Notes: a model not told the origin generated them from the letters alone. 64,000 nt of DNA from Cyanophora paradoxa (GCA_004431415.1 QPMI01000054.1:372001-436000); one strand, 5' to 3'. Shown: positions 9,527 through 20,278, counted from the first letter of the stretch. Translations and numbers: made by a program.

Positions 9527-10412
9527 CACCTGCTCGTAGCTTTGGCTCCCCTGCAATCTCAAGCTTCTTGAGCTCTCGATACTGCCGGCTTTGACCGCTG
9601 TATTTTTTTGTTTCGATCAAACCCTCACGTCTCAATCGTCTCTGCTGTCGCATTTGCACTTCTTCTTTTTCGATTCGTGTTTGAGGTGCAAGCTCACGCG
9701 GTTGACGTATTTCCGATGGTTTAACACGTCTAGAAATTTCCACACCCTGTTTTGTAACGAGTCGAACACGGTTCTTGTCTGCGCCAGCAACTATGTACGT
9801 CTCCTTGCTTGGCTTTGTGGTTCCCTTCGCAAAAACGCTTGGCTTCGGCTCCAGGACTTGCACTTCGGTCCCTGTGCGCGGTATGTTCGAATTGTCTCGT
9901 TCAATATCGTTCTGTCGCTGTCTAACTTGATGCAGCTGCTCGGCTACCTGTGTATTTTCCCGCATCCACTTTGGTGAGTGCTCCCCGCCGAAAGAGCTGT
10001 GGGCTGTTTCATTGTACGCCTTGACAATTGCCGGCAAACGTGAGAGGAAATGCGGGGAGCCACGAGCTTCTGTATCAGTCTGAATCAGTGCTCGCAATGT
10101 CCTCGCGAACCTGTCGATAATTCCCAGCTTGGAGCCTTTTGAAATGTGATCATCCTTAGCCACATCAGTGTGCATTTTCAACGAGTTCTCTTCAGCCATT
10201 TCCCGAATTGCTGCTGTGTTGAAGCCGTTGTCTCCTGAAAAGCCCCATATTCCAGGTAGCTGCTCGATCATTTTTGGAAGCTGCTTAAAAGTCTCGAGCT
10301 TACGGACCACAGCGAAACGGGTTGCAATCTCGACCGCTGCGAACAGGCGAAATCTCCCAATGAACAGCACGTCAATTTGCCACGCACCGGGTGGCGCAGT
10401 AATCTGGTACAT
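9462..10412 (-). CDS. Retroviral-type (rve) integrase of the PLV
   Basis: 316 residues, uninterrupted. The RNase-H-fold core shows the first Asp in AWQIDVLFIG and the second in GFSGDNGFN. The third acidic residue lies in LGIIDRFARTLRALI, where Asp stands in place of the usual Glu, 39 residues after the second Asp. The conserved RF-RTLR helix follows, then ETAHSSFGGEHSPKWM. A small SH3/chromo-like strand region (ETYIVAGADKNRVRLV) and a basic C-terminal tail end the protein. Polinton integrases make the 6-bp staggered insertion seen at the element ends. The start context ACAAAG-ATG matches other PLV genes. The N-terminal zinc domain appears absent or reduced. Confidence 0.9.
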   Translation of the reverse strand: MYQITAPPGAWQIDVLFIGRFRLFAAVEIATRFAVVRKLETFKQLPKMIEQLPGIWGFSGDNGFNTAAIREMAEENSLKMHTDVAKDDHISKGSKLGIIDRFARTLRALIQTDTEARGSPHFLSRLPAIVKAYNETAHSSFGGEHSPKWMRENTQVAEQLHQVRQRQNDIERDNSNIPRTGTEVQVLEPKPSVFAKGTTKPSKETYIVAGADKNRVRLVTKQGVEISRRVKPSEIRQPRELAPQTRIEKEEVQMRQQRRLRREGLIETKKYSGQSRQYRELKKLEIAGEPKLRAGAKAASPRALQKLRSSRGIYAQ

Positions 10413-10435
10413 CTTTGTAAATCAGGCGCGATTTT

Positions 10436-13400
10436 TATAATGTCCAATCGCTCGGGTGTTGATCCGTCAGTCTCGAGGAAGCGTTTGGTATCAAGGGGAT
10501 GTAGAGCCTGACGCGAGGTTCGTTGTAAATAAATCTCATGTAGTTTCGAGCGGAAACCGAGAATTCCTTTGATGTCATACGATTGCTTTTCTCCCTCTTT
10601 AGGGCAGACGCACCGGAAGAATACATCCCTTGTGAGTCTGTTGTAGTACGTCTTTTGAATACCCTTGCATACCTGCTTGTCCGTGGAATCTTCACGCGAA
10701 TAATAGTAAGATTTCGGCCGGTTAGCGATCCACTCTGTCATTTGCAGACCATGGAGCTCATCCTTGAATAATCCCGGAGTTTTCCCCATCGATCGTAGAG
10801 CTCGAACCTCATCGGCTGTCATGCCATCGAAGAATCGATGTGTCTCTGGGTAGTCGCTAACATCCAGCTCATGCTTGATTGAGCGTAAATCAGCATAGAT
10901 ATCTTTGGTGCGAACCTCGATGATGAGACTGTCAGTATCCGTACCTAATAGTGTCAGCCGCTGGCCCAAAGCAGCTTGAGCACCTGGTAGTAAAAGCGGT
11001 ACATGTGCAGCTTGGAAAGTTCGAGGATGACGAACCCGCAGTAGATAGGTTTGTTCAGATTGTACTCACTTTTGCGCTTGGAAACGAATACAAGGTTCTC
11101 TTCGTACATCACCACCTGCTTCAACCGATTTGGTTCGCTGTTGATCTTCACCAGACGGTCTCCCGAAGTCACAAGCTCTGAAAAGCAGTGCTTTCTCACG
11201 TTCTCCATTGTTTTGCCAAAGACACTGTTGTTCATCAACTTGTAAAGGTCCTTCTGGTATGTGAACTGCGATTCTTTACGTTTTTGAGTATTGAGATCTA
11301 TGAAACGCCCTAGCCATGCGCTTTGTTCGTACGATAGGATCCGATGGATGTTGGTTACTATCATTCCCAGTGACGTATAGAGCTGAAGCAAGCGTCCATC
11401 AACAACATAATTCTTTTTGGAAGCAGATTTGGAACGAGCTTTGGAGTTCGTTCAACTGAGGTAAGCTTCTCGTCGTTAATCATATCCTGTTGTCGCTTTG
11501 ATAGGTGTTCCTTGGACACACACATCCGTTCAGGGGCCAGCGGATAGTCTGAGAACTCGTCATGGAGATGCTCAGGCATGTACATATCGACTTCGAGAGC
11601 ATAGCCACGAGCTCCATCCGCGTCAAGGCTTGCAACGTACTGCATTACATCAACGTCTTGATCTAGTTTATCCCAGCGGAAATCTCCTGTGGGTAGCTTG
11701 CGCTTCATTGCGACGCCGTACAAGTTGTTTGCATCGAGGTACATGAGCCACGATTCCTTGTGTGTTCGGTAGTAGTTAGAAATGCATGTAGACTGTGAGA
11801 CTGTAGGCTCAACAGCGTGGGTGTACTTGTTGAACTTTATGCTCAAATATTTGTTCTCAGCTCGTGCGTAGCGTTTTGAGATCATTGAGATTCCGCCCTG
11901 ATCCCGGATTCTATAAATCTGTGCATATCCTGCTGCCCTCGTGAAAGAGCTCGAGCTTCACTCCAGTGTGCTTAAGTGCTGCCTGCCAAGCAAATCCCGG
12001 CGATGACATAAAATAGCTAGGATCTAGGCCATACGTTTCAATACACGTATCACGATAGTTTTCAAACACGTCAGCTAGTAACGCGATATCTGTCATCATA
12101 TACTCCATTGTATAGCCTGATAGCGTTCTGCAGCCGAGCTCTCGCCAAACAGCCTTCGCATGTGCGTACTCATCTTTCGTGCATTTCTTCTGTTTAAGCT
12201 GATTTTTGAAATAACGACGTGCAGGCAGTTTAGACTCCTGAAAGCGAGCCCAGCTCGTCATGTAGTCATAAGGGTAAATCCCTTTGCTAGTCATCAGCTT
12301 GAACCGAGTCTCGTCCAGATACAGCGAGCGCGTGATCTTCTTCTTCTCCGCGGGCAGAGCCTTTGCAAGGTCGTCCAAGCTCGCATTCAAGTGCTGAGCC
12401 GAGTCCCGTAGAACGTAAATTCCATACTTGAACTGCGAAATTCGCTCGCTATTCTGGAAGACCTGATCGAATTTTATCGAAAGGAGACTCTGCGGGCGGA
12501 GCCGGCGTTCGAGCCCCTTCTTCGCCTTCTTTTTCTGCTCTGGGGTCATCTCACGCCCACCGTACTTGCTTTCAAACTCGCTTTCGACATGCGCTTGAAA
12601 CTCCTTCCAAGCTGCTAAACGACGGTTATAGCCAGATGCTAGAGCACGTACGAGCAGGTGGAAGTCAAATCCTCGACCGTTGTGCCAGAATAATGGAACA
12701 GCAGCTGATTTCGCGCGGCGTCGATTGCAAGCTCTGCAGGCAGCCCGAAATATCGGCCAGATTCGTGGCAGTGATCACGGTGCTTGTCTTTCGCATCCTT
12801 GAACGTGTTCTTGCACATGTAGCACTCGGTCGTCGTTTGAAAACGCTGCTCCTCTTCCTGAGTAATCTGGATTGGTGCAGTCTCTCGCAAAAGCTCTCGG
12901 AATTGTGGTTCCATTTCGTCCAACCATTGCACGAACTTCTCAGTGCAGTCCTCGCTCTCCGAACCCATGTATTTGAAACAAAACTGTTCACCTTTTGAAG
13001 ATACAACCAGACAGCCGACTGAAGCAATCACATGCACACCTTTCTTTTCGGTCTTTCCACTAATGCAGGGAATTGGCATTGTAATCGTCTCTGAATCAGC
13101 ATATCCGACCAGACGTTGCCGGATTGAGTACTCAAAGTTAATAAACTTCTGGATATGTGCTCCTTTCTCCGGCAGAACATCTCTTGCGTGTTCATCCCGA
13201 TCAAGGCAACGGTCATATTTCAGATGATTTTCAAATGCTTGATCTGAGCTAAAACCGACCTGGCAGGCTAAGCAATAGTGCTTTGCATTTGATTCGTTCT
13301 TTCGGAACAGTCGTGAGACGCTCTTAATCCAGAGGTAATGCCCGACATCGTTTCCCTCCCCAGCCGGCACATACAGTATTGGGATTGCGTCTCTCGCAGC

Positions 13401-14474
13401 ACTGATATGGATTGGTATGATATCCTGCTTATCTAGAGCAGTTGTATAAACGCAGAGCTTGACGTTATTTGCTTGCTCGAATTTGGTGAACATCCTCGAG
13501 TCAAGCGAGGTCGGATATGTAAGCATTGAGCAGTCCAGCGATGTCTCGTGCTGGCGGTAGTTCCCTGCATGCCGAGAATCAACACCTTCGCCCAATGGAT
13601 TGCGAGCAGCAAGGACTGCGTATTTAAAGCACTCGTTGTTCGGTGCATTTATATTGATAAGCGCGTGCTTGTCTGAGAGCCACTTTGGCAGTACAAAGCC
13701 TCGGCCACGGCCACCAATCCTGCGGAAATAGCGCACAGTTTTAAAGACCAGATACACCCACGTGTCAAATACTGAGGAATCCCTGCTTTTCTCTGCCGAG
13801 ATCATGTCTAATTCTTCGAGCTGTGAACGCAAGGCCGCCTCAATGCTTGTCCCTGGCTCGATGCGATCGAAACGACGATGTTCAATAACGATAGCGATCG
13901 TAGAATCTGTCTCTGGCTTTCTGTAGACACCCAATCCAGAGATTTGTAGTGCAATGCCCATTCTTACCGCCTCTGCAAGATTTACCTGGGCGCTTACGAA
14001 TGATATAGCATTCTGTTTGAACTGCTCAGAATTCTCGAAGCGAGCTTGCATTGATGTTACGCGGCCAGAACCGCGAGGCAATTGGTATTTCCACTCCGCA
14101 TATCGCCCGTCAAGCGCTGTTGTAGTATTTCCGTCATTGATTTGAACATCATTTCCACCGTCATCCTCAGGCAGCTCGGCAAAGCCACGGACGATCTCTG
14201 CCTGCACCTCTGCGATCGCCAGCTCTAGTCGACGACCTGACACAGGACGCGCTGGCCTAGGAAGTCTTGCAAGTTCGTTCAAAAGTGAAGCGTACTTTTC
14301 CAAAGTTGCAAACCGTGTTCTCGACCCTTGTGCTGAAATTCTAATCAATTTATTTTTGAAAGCTCCATGTATGACGCGTCGATTATACAATGAAATCGCG
14401 AGCGCTTCGATCTGGTCTTTGATTCTGGCCAACCGGAAGCGCCGAGTCGCTGCATTATTTTGGGTAACGTCCAT
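10436..14474 (-). CDS. Protein-primed family B DNA polymerase (pPolB), about five apparent frame breaks
   Basis: Starts at 14474. In order: an N-terminal region of about 380 residues with a paired Cys/His finger (CLACQVGFSS...), Exo I YADSET, a Cys/His block (CYMCKNTF...HRDHCHE), Exo II FWHNGRGFDFHLL, Exo III-like SGYTMEYMMTDIALLADVF, motif A YLDANNLYGVAM, motif B KLMNNSVFGKTMEN, motif C GTDTDSLI near 10940. This is the exonuclease-plus-polymerase layout of protein-primed viral PolB, which copies linear genomes with terminal repeats. The frame changes near 12690, 11945, 11905, 11400 and 10960, each time by -1; those I localised lie at short T or G runs. Joined length is about 1,340 residues. 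The exact C-terminus near 10436 is uncertain. Confidence 0.9.
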
Positions 14475-14545
14475 TGGAAGTATATATCACAATTTTTTTG
14501 CTTGTTCCAAACGCAACTTCACATAGCAATATTGGAAAGGGATCT

Positions 14546-14554
14546 CTTTAAGAC
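14546..14554 (-). promoter_or_regulatory. Promoter motif upstream of PolB
   Basis: On the minus strand TTTTGTCTTAAAGAGA, about 70 bases before the PolB ATG. It matches the motif upstream of the HNH and AT-hook genes. Confidence 0.45.
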
Positions 14555-14603
14555 AAAATAAGAGAAACCTCAATTGCGGTGACCCTTTGGTGATTCAAAG
14601 ACC

Positions 14604-15031
14604 GGCGCTATCATCCACACAGTATTATTGACTAACTAGAACCTAAACTCGCATATGCAATCAGCTTCGATTATATAGTTTTATCGTCTAGCTAGAACCT
14701 GGAAACCTCTCCGCTATTTAGATAGGAAGAACACAGTATTAACGCCTAGCTGCTGATTAAGCTATCTCTGCAGACCGTCGCGTTGGGGGCCCGTCTCAAA
14801 TCACTGCTATATCTTTTGCAAGATCGATTGGAGTAGACGTTAGATACTACCTAGTGGTTGCTGGATGGAAGGGGAGGTAGACCAGAGGGAGAGAAGGGCG
14901 GTAGACGTAGCGGAAGGGTTGGCGAGAGTGATGGCTGGGAAGACGCTGGATTGGGTGGGTTGGGGTGGGTTCGGAGAGGTGAGGGTGGTGAAGAGGGGTG
15001 GGCCACAGAATCAGGTCCTCTCTCATTTTTT
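14604..15031 (-). repeat. Right terminal inverted repeat of the PLV
   Basis: 428 bases, mirror of 3957-4384, ending ...CTCTCATTTTTT before the duplicated CATGCG. Confidence 0.92.
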
Positions 15032-15037
15032 CATGCG
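15032..15037. repeat. Right target-site duplication CATGCG of the PLV
   Basis: Exact copy of 3951-3956, immediately after the right TIR. Confidence 0.85.
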
Positions 15038-15222
15038 CGCAATCCATCGAAAGAAACCAATTCTCCCAATTCTTAAGGGCTCAAAAAACACCGCTAATTA
15101 CAGCTGCGCATGCAGGCCCGGGTCCGCAGCGGTCTGAAGGCCGCTGCAGCTGGCCATGGGCACTCGGCGGCGAGCCGACCAGAGCTCGGCAGGCCGGGGT
15201 GCACGTGCGCTACGGCGGGCGC

Positions 15223-15474
15223 CTACGCGGCGAACGCCTCGTCGATCAGGTCGAAGGCCTCCTCGGCGGCGACCTCGAAGTCGTCGGCCGCGAACTCGTC
15301 GAGGCCGAGCGCCTCGTCGGCGTCCACCTCCTGCGTCTCCGCGTCGAGGCGGGCCGCCCCGTACCAGTCGCTGGCCGGGTCCATCGCCGTGTTGGGGTTG
15401 ACGGCGGGGTGGACGTCCGGGTTGTAGTTGGCGTCGCCCGGCTGCGGGAAGTTGGGGTTGTAAATGCCGGACAT
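15223..15474 (-). CDS. Small acidic protein, 83 aa, unknown
   Basis: Unrecognised. The single-exon reading frame begins MSGIYNPNFPQPGDANYNPD and ends in a strongly acidic, Ala-rich helix (EVAAEEAFDLIDEAFAA). Asn/Pro repeats near the N-terminus (YNPNF, NYNPD, AVNPN) look unstructured. No signal peptide or membrane segment. The acidic Ala/Asp/Glu tail resembles in style the last exon of the EF-hand/heptad-repeat gene ending at 38490. The codon bias fits the GC-rich host, not the PLV. A short plus-strand reading frame lies divergently upstream. Confidence 0.5.
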   Translation of the reverse strand: MSGIYNPNFPQPGDANYNPDVHPAVNPNTAMDPASDWYGAARLDAETQEVDADEALGLDEFAADDFEVAAEEAFDLIDEAFAA

Positions 15475-15649
15475 TTTCTGCGCGTGCGAGCGAAGTTCAG
15501 CGGGCAGCCCAAGCCCACGGATTAGACGCGCAGCGCGCTAAGTACTAGTGTCACTCAGTGTACATGTGCTTGAAACTTAGAAGCACGCGCGCTCCAAGGC
15601 CGGGTGCATGCGTAGCGCACCTAACCTTGCTGGTCACACACGCTCAGTG

Positions 15650-15772
15650 ATGATGCCGGCGGGCCCTGAGGACAGCGAGCTCGAGGAGAACGCGTACGTT
15701 TTACTTGACTCGATTTCGCCGTCCGACGCGACTGTCGGCGTGGCACAGCACGCAGCAGGACTCGGGAACTAG
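15650..15772 (+). CDS. Possible small protein or first exon, 40 aa
   Basis: Two in-frame ATGs open a short frame, MMPAGPEDSELEENAYVLLD..., closed by TAG at 15770-15772. It lies 175 bases from the divergent small acidic gene. Too short to recognise; it could be a chance frame. Confidence 0.25.
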   Translation: MMPAGPEDSELEENAYVLLDSISPSDATVGVAQHAAGLGN

Positions 15773-17586
15773 TAGGAGCTCGCAAGTGTTAGCTATAGCA
15801 CTGCTAGGCACCATGGGTATAGCCTACTCAGCTAGGCTACTAGTAGTAATCTAGTACTACGACTAGGAGCCGGCTACTAGCTGATACTGTAGGATTGCTT
15901 TTTTAGCCAATGTTTTAAATTGCCGTAAATTGCCGAGAGGCCGAATTCGGCAATTTAGAGCCGCGGCAATTCTCAGGGGGTAGGGTTATACGGCCGCTTT
16001 TGTATGGCGCGGGCCGCGCGGCATAGAAGAAATCCAGAGTTTCGGTAATTAATCGCCACGGCAATTCCGCTTTTGGTCGAATCTCCCTAGCGCTAGCGCG
16101 GAATCTTGAATCGATATCGATATCCGAGGCTCGCTAGCGAGGAATCTTGAATCGATATATATATCGCCCGCCGGCGCCGGGCCGGCGCGCCGGCGCCGGC
16201 GCCGGCGGCCGCCGGCCGAGGATCGATATATATACTGGTCCCGGTGGTCCGCCGCCGGTATAGTGGCCTATAGCTAGTAGGAGGCTGTACAGCCTAGCTA
16301 TATAGCTATATATACTATGCCGGTATACGTAGCTAATCATGAATATTTTCGAAGCAGGCGTTCAACGGTTCAAGCCACCGGATCGACATATATATACTGT
16401 AGAACTAGTTAATTAATTGATTTAGTACAGGAAAATAATTAGTACTTTGCCAAAACTGCCAATTAATTTAGCAGGTGGTAAAAGATTAGTAGGTCTGTCT
16501 TCGGCGACTCTTCGCGGGGCTTTTGTATGGCGGAGACGGAGCTACTAGTACCCCTAAAAATTCTCTGCTTTAATTAGCAGGCGGGGAATATTAAGTAGAT
16601 CGTCCAAAAACTTTTAGTACTATAAATATGCAGCCCACTAAATATTTCTAGTTCTACAGTATATATATCTCCGGATTCCGGCCGCCGGGAATCATCCGGA
16701 TCCGGATCCGGACCGTCGACGTCGCGAATCTACTCGCGATCGGACGCGTCTCCCCGCGCGCGCGTACCCCGGGACAGTGCCACGGTGGAACACGCGATCC
16801 AATCGATCGCCATCCAATCGAACTACTCCGATCGAGGTTTCTTCGATCGCGAATTTATAACTTATAAGTCGGCCCGACTACTAAAGTTTTATCGTATATA
16901 TACTAAACCTGAACATGAGGTGTGGGGGGGGTACGTTGTGCGACCGTAGTTGCAGCGCGGGAGAAGCTAGCAATAGTGCGCATGCGAGGGGGCTCCCGCC
17001 CGGCCCGCTCCAACGTTAACAGATCTAGCTAGACCCCCTAGCGCGCGCCGCGCCCACCCTTCTAGGCCCTTCTTAAGGCCGCTACTAAAGCGCTCCGCAC
17101 GCCGAACTCTTAATTATTTTCAGCTACTAATAAATTTAGACCGATCAAACTCCGGGAGTTATTCTGTGGTCTTGAATATTGCTCGGATAACAGTATACGT
17201 AAGCTTAAGCTTGCTTAGCGCCCGGCCCGGCCCGCCGCGGGCGGCGCCGGCGCCGGCGGGCCGGGCCGACTCGGCGAGGCCCGGGCCCCGAGGGCGACTG
17301 AAGCTAAGCTTGCAATTGCGGGCTTTGCGAAAAAGAGCCGGGAATTCGAAAGAGCCAAAGGGCTCTACTAGGCTAATTGGTATTTAATATTAAATAAATC
17401 GCAGGCGACCAGTAGATATACATCTCTGCAACTTCACTGGCAACTTGTACTGTTGTACAAGTTGCATTAATATTGCCAAGTTGTGGCAAGTTACACTGGC
17501 AACTACACAGTCTTCACTGGCAATGATTGCAAGTCACTGACTCACTGTCGACTCACTAGTACTGAGTACTACTGAGAGTCTCTGAC

Positions 17587-18119
17587 CAGTGATGTCATCA
17601 TGATAGGTCCCCCAAAATCGTCATCATTATCACATCATTATCACCATCATGATGATCATTTTGATATCACTGGGAAGGGGGTACGGACGCGTCATCAGAC
17701 ACTTCAGTGCCCTTTCTGCGCTGTAGAACCTGCTGTTTGGGAGCAGAATCGTGTTCTTAAGCATACCAATGCTGGGTTAAAGCATCTGGGGATCCGAATG
17801 ACAAGAGATCATGAGAAATCCACCCAGGGTGACGACCTGGGGGTACATGCATAGCCCCTAGTAGTTCTGCCGAGGCGGCCAGAGGCTAGCTATAGCTATA
17901 GCGCTCTAGATCTCCAGAGCCTCGAATAACATTCTTAACATCACCAGAGCACTATATATATAGCACTGTACAGAGCACTTGGAAAGGCGAAAGACGCGAG
18001 TTGAGGGGTCGTGATGTCACCATTATGATGAGCGTGATAGAGGGGGGGTCCCGTATCATGATATCAAAATGTGATATCACATCATTATCATTTTTATCAT
18101 TATCATGATGCCATCACTG
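17587..18119. mobile_element. Possible MITE-like unit
   Basis: The ends are imperfect inverted repeats: CAGTGATGTCATCATGATA on the left and, reverse-complemented, CAGTGATGGCATCATGATA on the right. The interior is rich in ATCATTATCA motifs. The flanks (TCTCTGAC / CTACTGAC) resemble but do not match as a target duplication. About 530 bases. Confidence 0.35.
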
Positions 18120-18523
18120 CTACTGACTGCATGGATGAATATGGCTGTTTAAATTTGCAACTTTTAAATTTTAATCACAATGGCCACTTGTAACGGTTGA
18201 GGCCCCATTAAATTGTAACGGTACGTCTACCGGTTGCTCCCTGGCACCATAGGGTGCAAGGAGCCACCCAGGACTCGGGTAGTCGGCGGCGACTCGCGGG
18301 CCTCTGGAGTCGCGGGCCTCGCGGCGCCTACCGTAGTACAAACGTTGACCTACCGTGTGGCACTAAATTACTGCGGCGTTAATTAACGCGGTTTCAAAAA
18401 TGGCCATGGCACTCCTCTGAGCGAAATACCGCGGTACCAAATTACCGCGTTTTAGAAAACTTGAGGCTTGTATGGGGCGGCAATTGTGGGGGGTACTGTA
18501 TAAAGCAACTTGTCTGCAGCTTA

Positions 18524-18588
18524 TTACCGCGGTACCAAATTACCGCGTTTTAACAAATTCTCGGCGCGGTAATTTGGTACCGCGGTAA
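18524..18588. repeat. Perfect 24-bp inverted repeat with 17-bp spacer
   Basis: Left arm 18524-18547 begins TTACCGCGGTACCAAATT; right arm 18565-18588 is its exact reverse complement. Each arm itself contains the palindrome CCGCGGTACC-type core. A third, direct copy of the arm lies at about 18425-18450. Confidence 0.8.
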
Positions 18589-18984
18589 TTAAGTGGGCGC
18601 GGTATTTATGTGTTCTACGGTACCCCTAGGCCTGCGCTTGGATCGAGGGGATAGTACCGGGCTACTACTACCCTCAGGCCAGAGCCTAGTACGAGTACTC
18701 AGGGCTAGCGCTAGTGGCTAGTATAAGGTTGCAGTCCTCGTCGCAAAGGTCTCCAGACCAAAAGCTTGCCGGGCGCATCGATATCGTTCTCGCTCCCTCG
18801 TCAAGTCCGTTCGTATCCGTACGCGTGAACCATGTCGGTGAGTACGAGCTGCCGCCTAGGCCTGGCGCCTGCAATCGCTCTCGAGCTCGGGCCGCTCCGG
18901 TCCGCGGGCGCGGGGCTTACGGGACGCGCGAGCCCATCGGTCAACCTCGCCGGCTTGTAGTGCGGTTTTTGACAGACATCCGTT

Positions 18985-19500
18985 TGCGTCGCAGCTCAAG
19001 TGCCAGGCTGTCAAGCGCCTCGCCAGCTACAACGCCGCCGACGGCAACGATGCGTGCGCTCAGCTCCGGGCCGGCTCTTGATCATAACCAAGACGAAGGC
19101 CCGCCCCTGAATTCGCGGCTGCGGGCGCAGGGCGCAGGCGAAGATCGTCATCAGCAAGTCGCTGGCGAGCACCTTCGATTTCCAGGTCCGCGCATGTTCA
19201 GGCCGCCGGGCTACCCGCGCGCACGCAAGCCACGCTGTGCGTGTGCTCACGGCCGCTGTAGGGCCACCCGAGCGACTTCCGGGCGATCGACACGAACCAC
19301 GACAACTTCGCGTCCCAGGCCGAACTGGAGACGTTCTTCGCGGCCCAGGGCCTAGACTCTACCCAGATCAGCAAGCTGGTCCGCCTTGTCGAGATGTCTG
19401 AATCGTATTCATACAGGCCACTTAAAAAAATTTGTTTCGTCGCGCAGGTCGGCCTGTACGATGGTGCGCGAGTTCGAATTCAACGCCTGCGCGGCAATAT
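18985..19500 (+). CDS. EF-hand protein, 5' exons, interrupted by the LTR element
   Basis: Exons recognised by style: QLKCQAVKRLASYNAADGND near 18995-19060, AKIVISKSLASTFDFQ ending near 19187, and GHPSDFRAIDTNHDNFASQ... from about 19262. The last carries a canonical 12-residue EF-hand loop (DTNHDNFASQAE), which binds calcium. A further exon reading REFEFNACA ends close to 19490. The retrotransposon lies directly after it, at 19506. The next exon, containing a second EF loop (NGNADGKLHINE), is found on the other side, at 36643. I infer one gene with the element in an intron. The first exon and start codon were not identified; no signal peptide could be assigned. Confidence 0.5.
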
Positions 19501-19505
19501 ATATG

Positions 19506-19788
19506 TGTCGCATCCGACTTTACAGTGGATGCTCGATTGTGAGCCGCTAGGGCTCTAGATGATGTATGCAGCCTTCGTGCTGCTAGGCCGACGGCGCCTA
19601 GGCTAGTTAGAGCGCCGCGGTCATTTGTATGCGTGTGTCGGGGTACGCCGTAGTTGGACGGGTACACCCTCAGTCTACCATCACGGTGGCTAACAGCAGC
19701 AGCACTCGCCAAACCCCGCCCTGCCGAGCTTGCACTCCGCACGGGCTTCTCGCGCGCACGATTAGACACACTAATCTCGCACGCGACA
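19506..19788 (+). repeat. 5' LTR, 283 bp
   Basis: Starts TGTCGC and ends GCGACA. By eye it has no difference from 36165-36447. Preceded by the target duplicate ATATG. Confidence 0.93.
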
Positions 19789-19813
19789 GGCGCCATTCTG
19801 CCGGAATCGAACC
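19789..19813 (+). other. Candidate primer-binding site
   Basis: Immediately after the LTR. The reverse complement of its right part reads GGTTCGATTCCGGCAG, the T-arm consensus of a tRNA, so it could pair with the 3' part of a tRNA. The CCA-complement TGG is not exactly placed, so the tRNA is not identified. Confidence 0.5.
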
Positions 19814-20278
19814 TTCAAGGGTCTGAGTCCGTATCGCTCTCCCCAGCCCCGCCGCGCAGCGCGCATCGCTGCGCCGCCTTGCCCAGTGCCTATTGGAGCC
19901 AGAGACCTGCTTTCCGCGCGAGCGCCGTCCCCACGGTTGCTTTGCGTTTGAGTGCGCCGCCCTGTACCGCTTGCGGTTGGACGGTAGTGCACCGGAAACG
20001 TCTCTAGTGCCTATCGCGGGCTTCGGGTCATCCCCAGACCGAAGCGCACGCGCCGAGCTCTCTCTCGAGAGTCTCATCATTGCCTGTCCCATCGCCGGTT
20101 GCGAGCAACCGTGCCACGGAGACTGCTGCGAGCAGCTCTCTAAGTGTCCCTGAGTCGCGCTCTTGCGTGACCGCGAGATCCCCGCGCCGGATTCTGCAGC
20201 GAGCTGCAGATCAAATCCCGCGCCTAGTGCTCTCCCCGGCATCTTGTTCTTGCGGCTTTACGTTGCAAAGAGAACAAC

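Larger units (their letters stand above)
3957..15031. mobile_element. Integrated Polinton-like virus (Maverick/PLV), 11.1 kb
   Basis: Bounded by inverted repeats of 428 bases beginning AAAAAATGAGAG and by a 6-bp target duplication. It encodes the morphogenesis set (minor and major capsid proteins, packaging ATPase) and the replication and integration set (protein-primed PolB, rve integrase). These are the hallmark genes of Polintons and Polinton-like viruses of protists. At 11 kb it is shorter than classic 15-20 kb Polintons, and I see no adenovirus-type cysteine protease or helicase. Layout: structural genes in the left half, integrase and polymerase on the minus strand in the right half. 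Base composition is close to balanced, unlike the GC-rich host genes. Seven or more apparent one-base frame breaks lie in its genes. Confidence 0.93.
15773..18690. other. Non-coding stretch, mixed AT-rich and GC-rich blocks
   Basis: No gene recognised. It holds TATA-type dinucleotide tracts (16140-16330), a GCCGGCGCC-rich block near 16170-16215, a run of CAAGTTG/ACTGGCAA short repeats (17415-17530), a MITE-like unit (17587-18119) and three copies of a palindromic TACCGCGGTACCAAATTACCGCG motif (18425-18588). A short frame at 17600-17854 falls inside the MITE-like unit and is not convincing. Confidence 0.5.

Noticed and set aside
17600-17854. Zinc-finger-like small protein (CPFC motif)
   Set aside because: Only one Cys pair, His-rich because of ATCATTATCA repeats, and the frame lies inside the MITE-like unit.
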